This document shows positions 61,170-64,000 of a stretch of DNA of 64,000 bases, one piece after another (the first letter of the stretch is position 1; each line of letters begins with the position of its first letter). Below the pieces are notes generated by a model, which saw only the letters and a list, made by a program, of their open reading frames with translations, was not told the DNA's origin and made no database searches. The position numbers were made by a program, and so were the translations under genes. The stretch comes from Marinicauda algicola. Lineage in GTDB: Bacteria > Pseudomonadota > Alphaproteobacteria > Caulobacterales > Maricaulaceae. The stretch covers positions 3,101,501 to 3,165,500 of the forward strand of contig NZ_CP071057.1 in the NCBI RefSeq assembly GCF_017161425.1, read 5' to 3'.

Positions 61170-63193
61170 GAACCGCCCTTGCCTGCCGCGCCGTCGCCGC
61201 GCTGCTTCTCGGAACCGCGATCGCGGCCGGCGGACCGCCGGTCCCGGCCGGCTCCGTCGCCCATGCCCAGCAGCACACGCTGAATTTCCGCAACGCGGAA
61301 ATCCAGGCGTTCATCGACGATGTCTCTATCGTCACCGGCTACACCTTCATCGTCGATCCGGAGGTGCGCGGCCAGGTGACGATCACCTCGCAGACCCCGC
61401 TCACCGAGGCGGAGGTGTTCCAGGTCTTCCTCGCCACCCTGCGCACGCACGGCTATGCGGCGGTGCGCACCGGGCCGGGCGTCTACCAGATCCTGCCCGA
61501 GACCGAGGGGGCGCGCGCCGGCGCGCCCGCGCGCGGCGAACGCGACGGCGATGTCTTCCTCACCTCGGTCGTGCGCCTGCACAATGTCAGCGCCCGCGAA
61601 GCGATCCGATCGGTGGGGCCGCTCGTCAGCCAGTCCGGCGCGGTCAATGCCTCCGATGCCGGCAATCTCGTCGTCATCGTCGACTATGCCTCCAACGTGC
61701 AGGCGATCGAGGACGTGCTGCGCAGCATGGACCGCGACACCTCGGTCGTGGAGATGATCACCCTGGAGAACATCGCCGCCGACGAGATGGCCGGAATTCT
61801 CGACCGGCTGCGCGAGGGCATGCTCGCCGGCGAGGACGAGACGCGCTTCTCGGTCTCGATCGCGGCGGTTCCGGCCTCGAACTCGCTGCTGCTGCGCGGT
61901 CAGCCGGACGCGGTCGCCGAGATGATCGGCCTCGCCCGGCGCGTGGATGCCGTCAGCCGCTCCAGCCAGACCTTCCGCGTGGTCTATCTCAGTCATGCCG
62001 ACGGGGCGCAGCTCCTGCCGATCCTGGAACAGTTCGCCGCCACGCTCGACCCGGCGGGCGGCACGCCCGGCGCCGGGCAGGCCGGGACCTCCATCGCCTT
62101 CCACCGCGCCACCAACGCGATCATCATCAACGGCGATCCCGACACGCTGCGCGAGCTCGACCTGGTCATCCGCCAGCTCGACATCCGGCGCCCGCAGGTC
62201 GTGATCGAGGCGATCATCGTGGAAATCTCCGACACCGCCGCGCGCGATCTCGGCGTCCAGTACCTGCTGGCGGGCGACGGCGACGACGCGGTGCCCTTCT
62301 CCTACTCGCGCTTTGGCGGCAACAACGTCGACCTGCTCTCGCTGACCGGCGCGCTGACGAGTTCCGGCGGCCTGCTGGACGAGGACGGGACCGCCGATAC
62401 CGGCTCGGCCGCCCAGCTGCGACAGGCCGCCATCGCCTCCCTGCTCGGCAGCCGCGGCGGTCTGCTCGGCGTCGGCGGCCAGACCGATGACGGCACGCTG
62501 TTCGGCCTGATCCTCAACGCGCTGGAGACCGACAGCGATTCCAACGTGCTCTCCAAGCCCTCGGTGACCGTGCTCGACAACGAGGAGGCCTCCATCCTCG
62601 TCGGCCAGGAGATTCCGATCACCACCGGCGAGGCGCTCGGCGCGAACAACACCAACCCGTTCCGCCAGATCGAGCGCCAGGATGTGGGCGTCCAGCTCGA
62701 TGTCACCCCGCAGATCAACGAGGGCGACACGATCCGCCTAACCATCCGCCAGGAGGTCTCCTCCATCGCCGGGCCGGTCAGCGCGAACTTCCAGGAGCTG
62801 ATCACCAACCAGCGCGAGATCACCACCACGGTCCTCGCAGATGACGGCGAGATCATCGTCTTGGGCGGCCTGATAGAGAGCGACCAGCAGTATCGGGACG
62901 ACCAGGTGCCGCTGCTGGGCGACATCCCCGTCGCCGGCCGGCTGTTCCGCAACGAGAGCAACAGCGAACGCCGGCGCAACCTCATGGTGTTCATTCGTCC
63001 CCAGATCATCCGCTCGGCCGAGGACATGCGCCAGGTGACCCGGCAGAACTACGGTTCGATGACCGCCGCGCAGCGCCGGGCCACGCGCGGCAACGGCTCG
63101 AGCCTGGAAGACATCGTCGACATGATGCTGGACGGGCAGGATCCGTTCGATCGCCCGCTTCCCGAGACCGGCGAGACCGCCCCGAATGAATGA
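61166..63193 (+). CDS. gspD: Type II secretion secretin GspD
   Basis: A 675-residue outer-membrane secretin. A signal peptide (cleavage near AHAQQ, about residue 35) precedes N0 (LNFRNAEIQAFIDDVSIVTGYTF), the repeated N1-N3 ring domains, and the C-terminal secretin barrel with VLSKPSVTVLDNEEA, VGQEIPITTG, VGVQLDVTPQINEGD and DQVPLLGDIPVAGRLF. About 15 copies form the gated exit pore for folded exoproteins. It overlaps gspC (4 bp) and gspE (8 bp). Confidence 0.93.
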   Translation: MRTALACRAVAALLLGTAIAAGGPPVPAGSVAHAQQHTLNFRNAEIQAFIDDVSIVTGYTFIVDPEVRGQVTITSQTPLTEAEVFQVFLATLRTHGYAAVRTGPGVYQILPETEGARAGAPARGERDGDVFLTSVVRLHNVSAREAIRSVGPLVSQSGAVNASDAGNLVVIVDYASNVQAIEDVLRSMDRDTSVVEMITLENIAADEMAGILDRLREGMLAGEDETRFSVSIAAVPASNSLLLRGQPDAVAEMIGLARRVDAVSRSSQTFRVVYLSHADGAQLLPILEQFAATLDPAGGTPGAGQAGTSIAFHRATNAIIINGDPDTLRELDLVIRQLDIRRPQVVIEAIIVEISDTAARDLGVQYLLAGDGDDAVPFSYSRFGGNNVDLLSLTGALTSSGGLLDEDGTADTGSAAQLRQAAIASLLGSRGGLLGVGGQTDDGTLFGLILNALETDSDSNVLSKPSVTVLDNEEASILVGQEIPITTGEALGANNTNPFRQIERQDVGVQLDVTPQINEGDTIRLTIRQEVSSIAGPVSANFQELITNQREITTTVLADDGEIIVLGGLIESDQQYRDDQVPLLGDIPVAGRLFRNESNSERRRNLMVFIRPQIIRSAEDMRQVTRQNYGSMTAAQRRATRGNGSSLEDIVDMMLDGQDPFDRPLPETGETAPNE

Positions 63194-64000
63194 GCGTACG
63201 CCCATCGCCTACAGCTTCGCGAAGGAGCGCGGGATTGCGCTGCAGCCCGGCGAGCGGCCCGTCTTCGTGATGCGCGAGGGCGCCGACCCGCTCGCGCTCG
63301 TGGAGGCGCGCAGGGTGGCCGGCGGTGGCTTCCCGCTCGAGCTGCGCGACGCGAAGAGCTATGACAGGGCGCTGTCCGAACTCTACTCCTTCGACGGGCT
63401 CGGTGCCGGTCTGGAAGAGGCCGGCGAGCAGGATGGAACGGGAGAGAGCCTGTCGCGGCTCATCGACGAGATCCCCAAGACCGAGGACCTGCTCGACAGC
63501 GCATCGGACGCGCCGATCATCCGCCTGATCAACGGCCTCATCGCCGAGGCGGTGCGGCTTTCGGCCTCCGACATCCATGTCGAGCCCTTCGAGGACCGGG
63601 TCTCGGTGCGCTTCCGCGTCGACGGCGTGCTGCAGGAAACGGTCTCCCTGTCGCCGCGCGTCGCCCCGCCGCTGGTGAGCCGCATCAAGGTCATGGCCCG
63701 CCTCGACATCGCCGAAAAGCGCATCCCGCAGGACGGGCGCCTGACCCTGACGCTTGGCGGCAAGGGCATCGACGTGCGCGTCTCGACGCTTCCTTCGCGC
63801 TACGGCGAGCGGGTCGTGCTGCGCCTGCTCGACAAGGAAAGCGCGCGCTTCTCGCTCGACCAGCTGGGCATGGCTCCGCAGGCGCTCGCCGATTTCAGGA
63901 AGGCTATCTCCCAGCCGAACGGCATCGTGCTCGTGACCGGCCCCACGGGTGCGGGCAAGACGACGACGCTCTATGCCGGGCTGAACCTTCTCAACGACCA
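63186..64000 (+). CDS. gspE: Type II secretion ATPase GspE (partial, runs off the window)
   Basis: The first 271 codons of the secretion ATPase. The ATG at 63186 overlaps the gspD stop. The N-terminal N1E domain runs to about residue 95, and the NTD with DSASDAPIIRLINGLIAEAV... SASDIHVEPFEDRV then follows. The Walker A motif GPTGAGKTTT sits near residue 258, shortly before the window end; Walker B, the zinc-binding region and the C-terminus lie beyond it. It powers pseudopilus assembly through GspL and GspF. The remaining gsp genes should follow downstream. Confidence 0.92.
   Translation, partial: MNERTPIAYSFAKERGIALQPGERPVFVMREGADPLALVEARRVAGGGFPLELRDAKSYDRALSELYSFDGLGAGLEEAGEQDGTGESLSRLIDEIPKTEDLLDSASDAPIIRLINGLIAEAVRLSASDIHVEPFEDRVSVRFRVDGVLQETVSLSPRVAPPLVSRIKVMARLDIAEKRIPQDGRLTLTLGGKGIDVRVSTLPSRYGERVVLRLLDKESARFSLDQLGMAPQALADFRKAISQPNGIVLVTGPTGAGKTTTLYAGLNLLND

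Noticed and set aside
1-64000. CRISPR arrays, tRNA or rRNA genes, insertion sequences, prophage
   Set aside because: No regularly spaced direct repeats, no cloverleaf-like or rRNA segments, and no transposase, integrase or phage structural motifs were seen on reading the window.

Overview
The window is about 64 kb of GC-rich DNA from an alphaproteobacterium. The gene families (TamA/TamB, BigR/SqrR-type sulfide regulator, Ku/LigD repair, type II secretion genes behind a TonB receptor) and two CtrA-like sites (one perfect TTAA-N7-TTAA) point to the Caulobacterales/Maricaulales side of the class. I cannot name genus or species. Coding density is high, with many 1-8 bp start/stop overlaps. I saw no rRNA, tRNA, CRISPR array, insertion sequence or phage gene.

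Left part (1-13.5 kb): a MerR regulator diverges from a tightly overlapped operon of SDR dehydrogenase, geranyl-CoA-carboxylase-type beta subunit, citronellyl-CoA-dehydrogenase-type enzyme, AtuE-type hydratase, biotin-carrying alpha subunit, beta-keto acid cleavage enzyme (BKACE), acyl-CoA synthetase and a Baeyer-Villiger-type monooxygenase. An HSL-family esterase and an Old-Yellow-Enzyme-type reductase follow. Together they read as a pathway that opens a cyclic terpenoid ketone (reductase, BVMO, lactone hydrolase) and degrades the beta-methyl-branched acid by the acyclic-terpene (Atu) carboxylation route. This is the best candidate for an undescribed system here. Next come a monoacylglycerol-lipase-like hydrolase divergent from glycerol kinase.

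Middle (16-28 kb): an NHEJ operon (ku, PE-ligase LigD, separate LigD-type polymerase); a threonyl-tRNA synthetase without the usual TGS domain; the branched-chain 2-oxoacid dehydrogenase E1alpha/E1beta/E2 operon; and a compact polysaccharide-type locus (BcsB-like protein, small outer-membrane barrel, processive family-2 glycosyltransferase) with CtrA-like boxes in both intergenic gaps.

30-48 kb: a TetR-regulated RND efflux operon whose pump gene is interrupted by one in-frame TAG; a PiT-like permease; tamA-tamB; a second, intact RND adaptor/pump pair; and two unknown small genes. 48-54 kb: a sulfide-detoxification module (two YeeE/YedE half-transporters divergent from an ArsR sensor, persulfide dioxygenase, DUF442-SQR fusion and SulP transporter).

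54-64 kb: a large internally duplicated surface lipoprotein and its TonB-dependent receptor precede gspC-gspD-gspE; the window ends inside gspE just after the Walker A motif. Starts were chosen from Shine-Dalgarno sequences, overlaps and family N-termini; no database search was run.
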